This document shows, one piece after another, positions 51,872 through 64,000 of a DNA stretch of 64,000 nt. Within the stretch, counting starts at the first letter, position 1. Every line of letters begins with the position of its first letter. A program made the translations under genes and the position numbers. The stretch is from CAWIUB01 sp963839175 (lineage in GTDB: Bacteria; Actinomycetota; Actinomycetes; Mycobacteriales; Jatrophihabitantaceae). The stretch lies in NCBI GenBank assembly GCA_963839175.1, contig CAWIUB010000010.1:186001-250000 (forward strand). Reading direction: 5' to 3'. A model generated the notes under the pieces. The model did not search any database, had not been told where the DNA came from, and was given only the letters and a program-made list of their open reading frames with translations.

Positions 51872-51931
51872 CACCAGGTTCTGTATCGGGGACGATTCGG
51901 TCTCGTCCGGGGCTACCAGCAGTGCTGAGGT

Positions 51932-51948
51932 AACCTCATCATGAGGTT
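51932..51948. promoter_or_regulatory. Palindromic MarR operator candidate
   Basis: AACCTCATCATGAGGTT is a perfect 8-1-8 inverted repeat in the 106-bp region between the exporter and marR genes. An overlapping second dyad (TGAGG TAA CCTCA, 51926-51938) adds another half-site pair. The length and symmetry fit MarR-dimer sites, and the position would let one repressor control both genes. Confidence 0.75.
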
Positions 51949-51977
51949 GAACAAGAACCTGCGCTAGGCTATTCCGC

Positions 51978-52406
51978 ATGCCGGGTCGGGAACGCGCCGG
52001 TCGCGAGGACAGCCTCGCGGACGACTTCTGGGCGGCGACCCGGCGACTGCGGCAACGCTCCCGGGAGACCTTGGCGCCGTGGGACATCTCGCCGTCGCAC
52101 GCTCGTGCCCTCGCGGTATTGCGGACGGACAGCCCGATGCGGCTGGGTGACCTGTCGGAGCGGCTGCATATTGCGCCGCGGTCGGCAACCGAGGTGGTCG
52201 ATGTCCTCGAGGGTCATGGCTACGTGGCCCGCCAGCCCGACGTACGGGACCGACGGGCCATGCTGGTCGGCTTGACCGACGAGGGCCAGCGGGTGACCGA
52301 AGACATTCAGGCGGCCCGGACCGCCGAGGCTGATCGATTCTTCGGCGCCCTTAGCCCGGCGGACCGGACTCACCTTCGACGGATCCTGCGCATCCTCGCG
52401 CAATGA
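51978..52406 (+). CDS. MarR-family transcriptional regulator
   Basis: A 142-residue winged-helix regulator. DISPSHARALAVLRTDSPMR and LGDLSERLHIAPRSATEVVD form the recognition helix region, and YVARQPDVRDRRAMLVGLTD is the wing (D-x-R-D-R-R signature). It is divergent from the ABC exporter, which it probably represses; effector unknown. Confidence 0.92.
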   Translation: MPGRERAGREDSLADDFWAATRRLRQRSRETLAPWDISPSHARALAVLRTDSPMRLGDLSERLHIAPRSATEVVDVLEGHGYVARQPDVRDRRAMLVGLTDEGQRVTEDIQAARTAEADRFFGALSPADRTHLRRILRILAQ

Positions 52407-52541
52407 CCGCCAGCTTGACCCGCGCATGACGTTGTGCCGTGAGCAGCGCTCAGCCGCGCAGTCCCAGACCACATTCGCCTCATCTGTTTCACGCGGCGTG
52501 TTCTCGCGGATTCTGTCGGACGGGTCCGGCACGCTGCCTGC

Positions 52542-53903
52542 ATGGGACAGCGCAACAAGCAGCGTCGAGCCGCAAAACGTCGTGACCGTGCTGCGCGGCA
52601 ACACCGTTTCGCCACTGGGCAGCGGCATGGTCGTGCGGGCGGGCCGACCGCCGCGACGTGGGACGACGCGGCGTTGGACGACGCGGCGTTGGACGACTAC
52701 GTGGCGCTCGCGCTGCGGTCCGCCGTGGGGCTGGGCCTGCTCGGTCGACCCGTAGCCGAGTGCGTCGCGAGCGGTCTGGCCGGCCTGTGGCGAGAGTCGC
52801 CGCCCGCCGTCGAACGCGCCGTAGACGCGCTGGCGCTCGAACTCGCGGATGCGCTTTTCCACGCCGGCTGGACGCCAGTGGATCTGCGCGAGACTGCACA
52901 GCGACATCTCGATGCGGCACCAACCAGCTACCTCGTCGACGTCATCGCCGCCGCCACGACGGCGTACCCGGCGCAGCGCGTCGATCCGCGCTGGCTGGCA
53001 GAGCTCGCCGGGGTGGGCGCGCAGGTGTGGTGGGACCAGCGCCGGCCGCTGTTCGGGCAGTGGGCGAGCAGGCACAAGCACGACGGTCTGCCGGCGCTAG
53101 CGATTGCCGTTGACACGTTCGTGTTGATGAGCTCGCTGTTCCGGTTGGAACCGTCGCTGCCACCGCCGGGGGCGGCCGTGGCGGTGGGTGCCGAACCGGA
53201 TGCGGCCGAGGAGCGGATGCTCGCCAAGGTTCGCGGCTTGCTGGCCAAGGCCGAGGCCACCGAGTTCGACGAGGAAGCCGAGGCGCTCAGCGCAAAGGCG
53301 CAGCAGCTGATGAGCCGGTACGCGATCGACCATGCCATGCTGGCCCAGCCCCGGCGCAGACCCCACGCCAGCCTGCGGCGGATGTGGCTCGCGGCGCCGT
53401 ACGTCCGCGCCAAGTCGATGTTGGTCACCGCGGTCGCCGAGGCCAACCGATGCCGCACGGTGCTGGCCGAGCAGGCCGGCTACCTGACCGTCATCGGCGA
53501 CGGCACCGACCTGCGGCTGGTCAACGTGCTCGCCACGTCGTTGCTGGTGCAGGCAACGCGATCGCTCGCCGCAGCGGGGCCGCAGCTCGCCCGCAACGGG
53601 GTCTCGCGGACACGCTCGTTCCGCCAGTCGTTCCTCGTCGCCTACGCCTCGCGCATTCGCGAGCGGCTGCGCGAGGCGGCTCAGACGGTACAGGCCGACG
53701 CCGACCAGGCGCGGTTGCTTCCGGTGCTCGCGGCCCGGACACGCGCTGTCGACGATGCGCTGCGCGAGCACTTCCCGCATCTCGTCGCCAAGGACATCAC
53801 CGTCGGCAACGCAGCCGGCTGGGTCGCCGGGCGCGCTGCTGCCGATCTCGCGCTGTTCGACGTCACGTCCGCGCTTCCCGCAGCGCGCGAGGAGGCGAGC
53901 TGA
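52542..53903 (+). CDS. DUF2786-domain protein
   Basis: A 453-residue protein. A basic N-terminus (MGQRNKQRRAAKRRDRAARQ) leads to an Ala/Leu-rich helical region, then a DUF2786 domain (MLAKVRGLLAKAEATEFDEE, AEALSAKAQQLMSRYAIDHA) near residues 225-270 and a downstream DUF7168-like region with NRCRTVLAEQAGYLTVIGDG. Function is unknown; homologues occur widely in actinobacteria and phages. Confidence 0.85.
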   Translation: MGQRNKQRRAAKRRDRAARQHRFATGQRHGRAGGPTAATWDDAALDDAALDDYVALALRSAVGLGLLGRPVAECVASGLAGLWRESPPAVERAVDALALELADALFHAGWTPVDLRETAQRHLDAAPTSYLVDVIAAATTAYPAQRVDPRWLAELAGVGAQVWWDQRRPLFGQWASRHKHDGLPALAIAVDTFVLMSSLFRLEPSLPPPGAAVAVGAEPDAAEERMLAKVRGLLAKAEATEFDEEAEALSAKAQQLMSRYAIDHAMLAQPRRRPHASLRRMWLAAPYVRAKSMLVTAVAEANRCRTVLAEQAGYLTVIGDGTDLRLVNVLATSLLVQATRSLAAAGPQLARNGVSRTRSFRQSFLVAYASRIRERLREAAQTVQADADQARLLPVLAARTRAVDDALREHFPHLVAKDITVGNAAGWVAGRAAADLALFDVTSALPAAREEAS

Positions 53904-54196
53904 CGCACTGCCTCGCACCGGTCGTGCCCGTGAGTCCTCCGCGATGAGTTCGGTGGCCGGCGCTCGTCCATAGAGTGATGGCTGTTGGCGAAGTGTGGTG
54001 TCGGGTCACGGTGTTCGGGCCGGACGGCTCAGCGCTGTGCCACTGGACGCTGGGTGGGTGTGGAGCGCCCGACCTAGCCGCGATCGACCACATGGCCCGC
54101 CTACGGCTCGAGGTGGGCAGACGCGGAGGCAGCGTCGCCATCTCCGACGTCTCTGTGCAGCTCGCCGCGCTGCTCGAGCTGGTGGGATTGGGCCGG

Positions 54197-55207
<1,011 letters not shown>

Positions 55208-55278
55208 ATGAGTTGGACGTTCCTTCCCGCGAGAACTCATCGCTGCGACGAACGGCAGGCCCCCGCGAGGCAGCTCGG

Positions 55279-56103
55279 TTAGCCGCGCCGGGTCCGGCCG
55301 CGCAGCGCGGCCAGGCACAGGGACATGCTCACCACGGCCACGACGGCGATGGCCAGCCATGCCTTGCCGAGAGTCGCCCATTGCCACCCGCCGGTGACGA
55401 GCGAGCGCAGCCCCTCCAGCACGTACGTGACGGGGTTCCAGCCGGCGACGTCGCCCAGCCACCCGGTCAGCTGATTGCGGGGGACGTACGAGGACGTCAT
55501 GAACAGGAATGGGAAGAACAACAGGAAGCTGGAGTTCACCGCCGCCGGGTTGCCGGTCTTGAGGGCGATCGCGTAGCCGAACGCGGCGAACGCGAGGCTC
55601 CACGCGCAGCCCATCAGCAGGAACAGGGCGGCGCCGAGCAGGCCCGACTCCATCCGCACCCCGAGCGCGAGCGCGAGCCCGAGGATGGGCAGCGTCAGCG
55701 CGCACGCGATGGCCACGTCGGCGATCATTAGTCCGAGCAGGATGGCTAGCCGACGCACCGGAGTCAGCAGCAGCCGGTCGAGGTAGCCGTTCTGGATGTC
55801 GAGCACCAGCGAGCCCGCGCGCGAGACGCCGGTGACGCCGAGCAGGATCGCCGTCGGCAGCATGAAGGCTTTAATGTCGAAGCCGGTGATGTGGCTTTCG
55901 GTCAGCCGCTGCAACGTGCCGATGTTCACGACGAAGAAGAACACCGCGATGAAGATCGGCGGGATGACGGTCTCGAGCTCGCGTGGCACCGCGCGCAGCG
56001 CCCGTCCGGCGATCGACGCGACGTCGCGCAGCGGATGCGAGCGACGCGCGTCGACGCGGATCGGCTGCTCGAGCGCAACCGCGGCGTAGCTGACAGCGGT
56101 CAT
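55279..56103 (-). CDS. drrB: ABC-2 type permease (DrrB-like)
   Basis: A 274-residue permease with six hydrophobic helices, for example VIPPIFIAVFFFVVNIGTL, AMLPTAILLG and FLLFFPFLFMTSSYVPRNQL. The segment between helices 4 and 5 (SSYVPRNQLTGWLGDVAGWN) is the ABC-2 signature. It overlaps drrA by 4 bases. With DrrA it would export a hydrophobic drug or lipid; substrate unknown. Confidence 0.9.
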   Translation of the reverse strand: MTAVSYAAVALEQPIRVDARRSHPLRDVASIAGRALRAVPRELETVIPPIFIAVFFFVVNIGTLQRLTESHITGFDIKAFMLPTAILLGVTGVSRAGSLVLDIQNGYLDRLLLTPVRRLAILLGLMIADVAIACALTLPILGLALALGVRMESGLLGAALFLLMGCAWSLAFAAFGYAIALKTGNPAAVNSSFLLFFPFLFMTSSYVPRNQLTGWLGDVAGWNPVTYVLEGLRSLVTGGWQWATLGKAWLAIAVVAVVSMSLCLAALRGRTRRG

Positions 56104-57080
56104 CGGTCCACCTCCGTGGAATCGCGGTCGTCCGATTCGTGATCAGTCGAACGGATGTGATTACCAGTCAGTTCGAGGAACACGTCGTCGAGGGTGGTGG
56201 TGCGCAGGGTGAGGTCGCGAACGGGTGCGACCCGGCTCAGCGCGACCGCCACCGGCCCGATCGCGGCTGCGCCGTCGGCGGCGGTTATCACCAGCTGCTC
56301 GTCGCGCACGTCGACGCCCCGTACTCCCGCGACGCCCTGCACCGCCTCGCGGCATGCCTGCGCCTGGCCGTCGACCTGCGCGACGATTACGTCGTTGCCC
56401 ACGCTGCGCTTCAGCTGCTCAGGCGCGCCCTCGGCGACGAGCCGGCCGCCGTCGATGATTCCCACCCGGTCGGCCAGCTCGTCGGCCTCCTCCAGGTACT
56501 GGGTGGTCAGGAAGATGGTCATGTCCAGCGCACGGTTGAGCCGGCGGACCTCCTCCCACATCCGGGCCCGGCTCACCGGGTCGAGGCCGGTCGTCGGCTC
56601 GTCCAGAAACAGCACCTGCGGGCCGTGCACCAGGGCCGCCGCGAGGTCGAGGCGGCGGCGCATCCCGCCGGAGTACGTGCCGATCGGCCGACCGAGTGCA
56701 TCGCCGATGTCGACTAGCTGCGTGAGCTCGCCGAGCCGACGGTTGATCTCGCCGCGCGTGAGGCCGTACAGCCTGCCCTGCAGGCGCAGCAAGTCGACGC
56801 CGGTCTGCTTCGGATCCAGGGCTGCCTCCTGCAACGCGGCGCCGATACGCAGCCGCACCTGGCCCGGCTCGGTGGCCACGTCATGACCGGCCACCATCGC
56901 CCGGCCGGAGCTGGGCGTGAGCAGCGTGCACAGGATGCGCACGGTGGTTGACTTCCCCGCGCCGTTCGGCCCCAGGAATCCGTAGATCTCCCCGCGCTGC
57001 ACGTCGAGGTCGACGTGATCGACAGCCGTGAGGCCGTCGAAGTGCCGGACCAGCCCGTCAACGCTGATCGCAGACGTCAT
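56100..57080 (-). CDS. drrA: DrrA-like ABC ATPase
   Basis: A 326-residue ATPase: Walker A YGFLGPNGAGKSTTVRIL near residue 40, signature IGTYSGGMRRRLDLAAALVH, Walker B VLFLDEPTTGLDPVSRARMW, and the C-terminal DrrA extension with TLDDVFLELTG. It starts at ATG 57080, overlapping the stop of the short SRPBCC fragment. Exporter partner is DrrB downstream. Confidence 0.92.
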   Translation of the reverse strand: MTSAISVDGLVRHFDGLTAVDHVDLDVQRGEIYGFLGPNGAGKSTTVRILCTLLTPSSGRAMVAGHDVATEPGQVRLRIGAALQEAALDPKQTGVDLLRLQGRLYGLTRGEINRRLGELTQLVDIGDALGRPIGTYSGGMRRRLDLAAALVHGPQVLFLDEPTTGLDPVSRARMWEEVRRLNRALDMTIFLTTQYLEEADELADRVGIIDGGRLVAEGAPEQLKRSVGNDVIVAQVDGQAQACREAVQGVAGVRGVDVRDEQLVITAADGAAAIGPVAVALSRVAPVRDLTLRTTTLDDVFLELTGNHIRSTDHESDDRDSTEVDR

Positions 57081-57202
57081 CGTGTCACCTCGTCGAGGTG
57101 CTCTGGTCGCGTCCACACGTCCCACACCGTCGCGAGCGGCGCGGAGAAGGTGCGGGTGATCGTGAGCTCGGTGCCGGTCTCGTCGATCGTCTGTCGGGAC
57201 AT
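57077..57202 (-). pseudogene. Truncated SRPBCC/AHSA1-domain fragment (41 aa)
   Basis: The frame from ATG 57202 encodes only 41 residues: ELTITRTFSAPLATVWDVWT, then RPEHLDEVTR and a stop. This is the first strand and helix of an AHSA1-like START domain (normally about 140 residues). The end overlaps drrA as ATGA, so the remnant may still couple drrA translation. I read it as an internal deletion that fused the fragment to the drrA start. Confidence 0.7.
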
Positions 57203-57316
57203 CTCGTTCTCCTCGCTGGTGATCCGTGCCGTCAAAGCGGTAGACGGCCCGCAGGCGGCGATCTCATCGGTTCGCGCGCGCGAAGCTGCTGCACCCTGGC
57301 CGCTACAGTGGCCCGG

Positions 57317-57814
57317 GTGTCAACCGATGGTGGCGCTGTGGCTCTTCGTCCCGCGCATGTTGAAGACTCGAAGGCAGTCGCGCAGATCTGGTACGAGGGA
57401 TGGTGCGACGCCCACCTGGGGCATGTTCCTGACGAACTTGTCGCAGCACGAACCGAGGAATCGTTCGGATTGCGCGCTGCGCAGCGTGTTGGTGAAACCG
57501 TTGTCGGGATGGTCGACAACAACATTGTGGGATTCGTGATGGTGGTCGAGGACGAGGTCGAACAGGTCTACGTGTCGAGACAGTACCGCGGGGCCGGCGT
57601 GGCAGCCGTCCTGCTCGGCGAAGCGGAGCGGCTCGTCGAGGTGAACGGCCATCAGCGAGCATGGCTCGCAGTCGTTGATGGCAATACCCGAGCCCGGAGA
57701 TTCTATGAACACAGCGGGTGGACTGATGCAGGTATCTTCGACTACCCCGCAGCGAGCGACACGGGACCTATTCCCGTTCCGTGTCACCGCTACGTCAAGC
57801 ACATCACCACGTGA
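57317..57814 (+). CDS. GNAT-family N-acetyltransferase
   Basis: A 165-residue acetyltransferase. The coenzyme A loop is VYVSRQYRGAGVAAVLLGEA (R/Q-x-x-G-x-G/A) near residues 88-107, and the C-terminal VDGNTRARRFYEHSGWTDAG is the usual GNAT motif B. The start is GTG 57317. Substrate not predictable. Confidence 0.88.
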   Translation: MSTDGGAVALRPAHVEDSKAVAQIWYEGWCDAHLGHVPDELVAARTEESFGLRAAQRVGETVVGMVDNNIVGFVMVVEDEVEQVYVSRQYRGAGVAAVLLGEAERLVEVNGHQRAWLAVVDGNTRARRFYEHSGWTDAGIFDYPAASDTGPIPVPCHRYVKHITT

Positions 57815-57889
57815 CGTGACGCATAGTCCGCGCCGGCTCGCTGACGTTGGATGACGTTCCGCGCGCCAACCTGTCAAGTTCCGTTGGCA

Positions 57890-58789
57890 TCAGCGCAAGA
57901 GACCCGCGTGATCTGGAAGGTGATGAAGCCAGCTGCGCGTACCGGGATAGCTGCACTTGATCGATGCCACGCGGCATGCGGCGGCGACCCGGCTGACAAT
58001 GTCGGCGTACCTCGGTTGGGTGGCGAGGTAACAGTAGGCACCATGGAACACGTCGCCGGCGCCGGCCGTGTCGACGACGTGGACCGATGGCGGAGCTACC
58101 GAACCGGACTCGCCGGCATGCCACCAGCGAACCGGATCCCCGCCGCGCGTGATGATCACCGTGGTCGCGCCGTGCTCGATCAAAGCGCGTGCTGATGACT
58201 CGTAGTCGTCTGTGCCGATGTAGCGGAAATCGGTCGAACAGATCACGACGTCAGCGCGCGATATCACCCGGCTCATGATCGGCTTCCAGCGTCCGGCGTC
58301 GATCACGAGCGGTACCGATGCGGCGTGCGCGGCCCGGCTGGCTTCCTCAGCCAGCGCTGGATAATGCCCGTCGACCAAGATTATGTCCGCGGTAGCCATT
58401 GTCTCGGTCAAGTCCGGCACCGTGTCTAGGGCGCTGGTGCCGGCGTCCACGGAAACTACGGAGCGCTCACCGGTTCGCTCGAGGACGGTGATCGACGAGA
58501 TCGCAGCCCGATCCAGCTGATCTGGCGTGACATCGACGATGCGAACGCGGCACGCTTCGAGATCGGACCTGATGATGTGCGCCACCGCACCGACACCGAG
58601 TGCCGTGATCAGCACCGCATCGCCGCCGAGGGCAGCGAAGGTCACCGCGGCGTTCGTCGCCGGGCCGCCGGCCGCCACCGATTGCGCGCGAGCAGTCACC
58701 TTCTGGTTGACCCCAGGTGCGGCCTGCACATGATGGATGACATCCAGGGTGCTGAGGCCTACAAAGACGCCGACTGGCAAGCAGGTCAT
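57890..58789 (-). CDS. PfkB-family carbohydrate kinase
   Basis: A 299-residue kinase. The N-terminal sugar-binding strand LPVGVFVGLSTLDVIHHVQA is followed by AAGGPATNAAVTFAALGGDA, and near residue 235 the anion-hole and catalytic motif VHVVDTAGAGDVFHGAYCYL (D-T-x-G-A-G-D). ATG 58789 is taken since the homology starts within ten residues. The sugar substrate (ribokinase-like) is not clear. Confidence 0.9.
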   Translation of the reverse strand: MTCLPVGVFVGLSTLDVIHHVQAAPGVNQKVTARAQSVAAGGPATNAAVTFAALGGDAVLITALGVGAVAHIIRSDLEACRVRIVDVTPDQLDRAAISSITVLERTGERSVVSVDAGTSALDTVPDLTETMATADIILVDGHYPALAEEASRAAHAASVPLVIDAGRWKPIMSRVISRADVVICSTDFRYIGTDDYESSARALIEHGATTVIITRGGDPVRWWHAGESGSVAPPSVHVVDTAGAGDVFHGAYCYLATQPRYADIVSRVAAACRVASIKCSYPGTRSWLHHLPDHAGLLR

Positions 58790-58858
58790 CCTTCGCCTGT
58801 GCCGTCTAGTTGGAGATGCGTGCCGGCCGAGGAAATCGGTACGGCACACTCGGGTTCG

Positions 58859-61010
58859 TCACGAGGGCACCGTATGGGTGGCGCCGCGAAGCACGACGAT
58901 CGACCGGGGGTCAGTGGTCAGCTGGTCTCCCGCACGAAACACCGCCGCGCCGGTGGATCTGGCGGGATCGTAGGTGTCGATCACGGTCTGCCAGGCTTGC
59001 GCAGGGCGGGTGGCCGGGACGGTGAAGCCGAGCCGTTCCCACCAGGCGTTGACCAGGACGAGGAAATCGTCGTCGAGCATCGGCGTGCCGTCCGCCGCCC
59101 GGTCCGGGTCGTCGGATCCGTCGAGATACAGCGCGACGGCGAGGGCGTTGCGGTCCGACCAGTCCGCCGCGGTCATGGCACTGCCGGCTGGTGTGAACCA
59201 GCCAAGCTCGGAGGCCTCGGCCCCGGCCAGGAACCGCTGCCGGCGGAACACCGGGTGGGCGTGCCGGAAGGCCACCAGTTGCCTGCTGAACGCCAACAGC
59301 TCGGCGTCCACGGCGGCCCAGTCGAGCCAGGTGATCTCATTGTCTTGGCAGTAGGCATTGTTGTTCCCCCGCTGCGTGCGGCCCATCTCGTCGCCGCCAA
59401 GCAGCATCGGGATACCGAACGAAAGCAGCAGCGTGGTGAGCATGGCACGGGATTGACGTGCCCGAAGGCCCAGTACCTCAGGGTCATCGGTCGGGCCCTC
59501 CGCGCCGCAGTTCCACGAGCGGTTGTCGCTTGTCCCGTCGCGATTTGATTCCCCATTGGCCATGTTGTGCTTGTCGTTGTAGGAGACCAGGTCGCGCAAG
59601 GTGAAACCGTCATGGACGGTGATCAGGTTCACCGAAGCCGTCGGCCTGCGCCGTGCTCGGCCGTACATGTCCGCCGAACCGCAGAACCGGTTCGCGAACT
59701 CGCCGAGACCGACCGGGTGGCTGCGCCAGAAGTCTCGCATGGTGTCGCGGTACTTGCCATTCCACTCGCGCCACACCGGCGGGAACCCGCCCAGGTCGTA
59801 GCTGTCCATCTGCCCGACGTCCCAGGGCTCCGCCACCAGCTTGACCCTGGACACGACGGGATCCTGTGAGACCAGGTCGAGGAACGCCGATCTCTGGTCG
59901 AACGCGCCTTCCTGGCGGGCGAGGGTGGGAGCGAGGTCGAACCGGAAGCCGTCGACATGCATCTGCGTCACCCAGTAGCGCAACGAGTCCATGATCAGCT
60001 GAAGAGTGCGCGGGTCGCCGACGTTAAGCGAGTTGCCACAGCCGGTCGTGTCGACGTAATGGCCAGGGTCGTCGGGCTCGAGACGGTAATAGGCGGCATT
60101 GTCCAGACCCCGGTAGCAGAGCGTGGGACCGGTATGGTCCGCCTCGGCCGTATGGTTGAAGACGACATCAATCAGGACCTCGAGGCCGGCCCGTGCAAGG
60201 CGTCGACCATCGACTTGAACTCGCCGACCTGGCCTCCGGGCCGCCCGGCCCGCACCTCGGCTGAGTAGGCCTGATGCGGCGCGAAGTATCCGATCGTGTT
60301 GTAACCCCAGTAGTTCGTCAGCCCGCGCTGCAGCAGAAAGGCTTCCGGCACGCTCTCATGCACCGGCAGCAGTTCGACGGCTGTCACGCCGAGGTCGAGC
60401 AGATAGCCGATGGCTGCCTCCTGGCTCAGCCCGGCGTAGGTGCCACGCAGCGGCGGCGGCACCCCGGGGTGACGCATCGTGAAGCCCTTCACGTGCACCT
60501 CGTAGATGATGGTGTCCGCGTAACTGCGGTTGGGCCGGGCGTTATCCCGCCAGCTGAATGTGTCGTCCACGACGAGGCTGCGCGGCACGTGCGTCGCCGA
60601 ATCGAGCGTGCTCGGCACGTCCGGGTCGCCGCCTACCGCGTACCCGAGCACCTCGGGCCCGAATCTCACGGCACCGGCGAACGCCCGAGCGTAGGGGTCG
60701 AGCAGCAGCTTCGCCGGGTTGAAGCGCAAACCCGAGCCCGGGTCATAACGGCCAGCGGCGCGGTATCCGTACGCCTGACCTGCGTCGACGCCGGGCACGA
60801 AACCGTGCCAGACACCCGCGTCGTAATCCAGCAGCGGAATCTGGTTCTCGGTGCCGTTGTCATCGCACAGGCACAGCAGCACGCTGTCGGCGGCACCGGC
60901 CGCTACGGCGAAGTTCGTCCCGCCGCCGCCCACGGTGGCACCGAGCGGGAACGGCCTGCCTGGGTTCGCGGGTGCGCGGCCGCTTGCCGCGGGCTGCACG
61001 GTGGGTGGTG

Positions 61011-61014
<4 letters not shown>
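58859..61014 (-). pseudogene. glgX: Glycogen debranching enzyme GlgX, split by one frameshift
   Basis: Upstream part (61014-60172): CBM48/isoamylase domain (RPFPLGATVGGGGTNFAVAA) and GH13 start (DTIIYEVHVKGFTMRHPGVP). The frame ends EFKSMVDALHGPASRS. One missing base near 60192 restores GLEVLIDVVFNHTAEADHTG, NSLNVGDPRTLQLIMDSLRY, then the nucleophile region MHVDGFRFDLAPTLAR, LVAEPWDVG (acid/base Glu) and NLITVHDGFTLRDLVSYNDK. So all catalytic residues survive on both sides of a single deletion. It overlaps the upstream glucosidase stop by 4 bases. Real mutation or sequencing error cannot be told apart. Confidence 0.88.
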
Positions 61015-63731
<2,717 letters not shown>

Positions 63732-63813
63732 CGTCTTCCCCTTCGCCTTTCCCTCGCCCACGCGACGGCCGCCCGCACGCCAGGTCAACTAACTGACGCT
63801 TGATGTGGAGCGG

Positions 63814-64000
63814 CTACTCGCGGGCGAGCATGGCCACCGCTTCACGTTCTAGGTCGATGTAGGGATCGCCGCCGACGTCGACAGCGACTCGTCGGATCGT
63901 GCCGCCGGTGAACACGTGCGGGTGAGCACCCGGATAGTCACCGGTGACTGGCTCGCCACTGTCGCGGCCGACGCACAGGCCCTCGCCGGCGAGCGAGAAC
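63814..64000 (-). CDS. Arylsulfatase, C-terminal end only
   Basis: The last 61 codons of a gene entering from the right edge. The tail GLCVGRDSGEPVTGDYPGAH, HVFTGGTIRRVAVDVGGDPY, then IDLEREAVAMLARE matches the C-terminus of actinobacterial arylsulfatases (F-T-G-G-T-I-x-x-V and D-x-E-x-E). The active-site C-x-P-x-R is outside the window. The stop lies 82 bases upstream of the glucosidase start. Confidence 0.75.
   Translation of the reverse strand, partial: FSLAGEGLCVGRDSGEPVTGDYPGAHPHVFTGGTIRRVAVDVGGDPYIDLEREAVAMLARE

Overview
The window is chromosomal DNA from a high-GC actinobacterium. The evidence is lineage-typical gene content: mycoredoxin, the AdnAB recombination helicase-nuclease, MoeZ, an actinobacterial Tad pilus locus, a Ddn-like flavin/F420 enzyme and a DrrAB exporter. 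The order uvrD2 - mrx1 - nudC ... adnB - adnA - alkyltransferase-like - moeZ resembles the uvrD2-to-moeB1 neighbourhood of mycobacteria, with extra genes inserted. I cannot name a genus; no rRNA or tRNA gene is visible.

Layout. 1-17.75 kb: DNA repair and housekeeping, nearly all on the minus strand. It holds the uvrD2 start, mrx1, a uridine-kinase-like gene, then a tight operon (M20 peptidase, lipoprotein, two M16 peptidases, nudC), an FAD oxidase, vapBC, adnAB, an alkyltransferase-like gene, a TIGR03086 protein and moeZ. 17.9-23.7 kb: a Tad pilus locus read leftward (tadA C-terminal half, tadB, tadC, Flp-like pilin, two TadE-like proteins, a TadG-like protein, a lipoprotein and a PKD-like secreted protein).

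23.68-41.03 kb: an accessory island that splits tadA. The N-terminal half lies at about 41.03-41.51 kb and the C-terminal half at 22.93-23.68 kb, 17.3 kb apart, and they join residue-to-residue. The left junction has a 40-bp att-like sequence, and a second copy (34/40 identical) lies inside the island at 28.88 kb, which suggests two successive integrations. Cargo: an exported Asp-box propeller protein, an IS1595-family element, a zinc-independent quinone-oxidoreductase-like dehydrogenase, a group II intron with a broken reverse transcriptase, an ice-binding protein (DUF3494) with a sortase, a DUF4375 protein, McrBC, an IS1182-family element and an Imm5-like protein. No integrase is visible. 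Two downstream tad genes carry frameshifts, as expected of a decaying locus, although glgX is also frameshifted, so sequencing error must be excluded.

41.5-58.8 kb: mixed chromosomal genes, including an XRE regulator, an MFS transporter, an Uma2 protein, a methyltransferase/phosphotransferase pair, cspA beside a desaturase remnant, small enzymes (VOC, OsmC, Ddn-like), an ABC exporter divergent from a MarR gene with a palindromic operator, a DUF2786 protein, an ECF sigma factor with a SnoaL-like tail, DrrAB, a GNAT enzyme and a PfkB kinase. 58.86-64 kb: carbohydrate genes on the minus strand, namely a frameshifted glgX, a GH63-like glucosidase and the end of an arylsulfatase.
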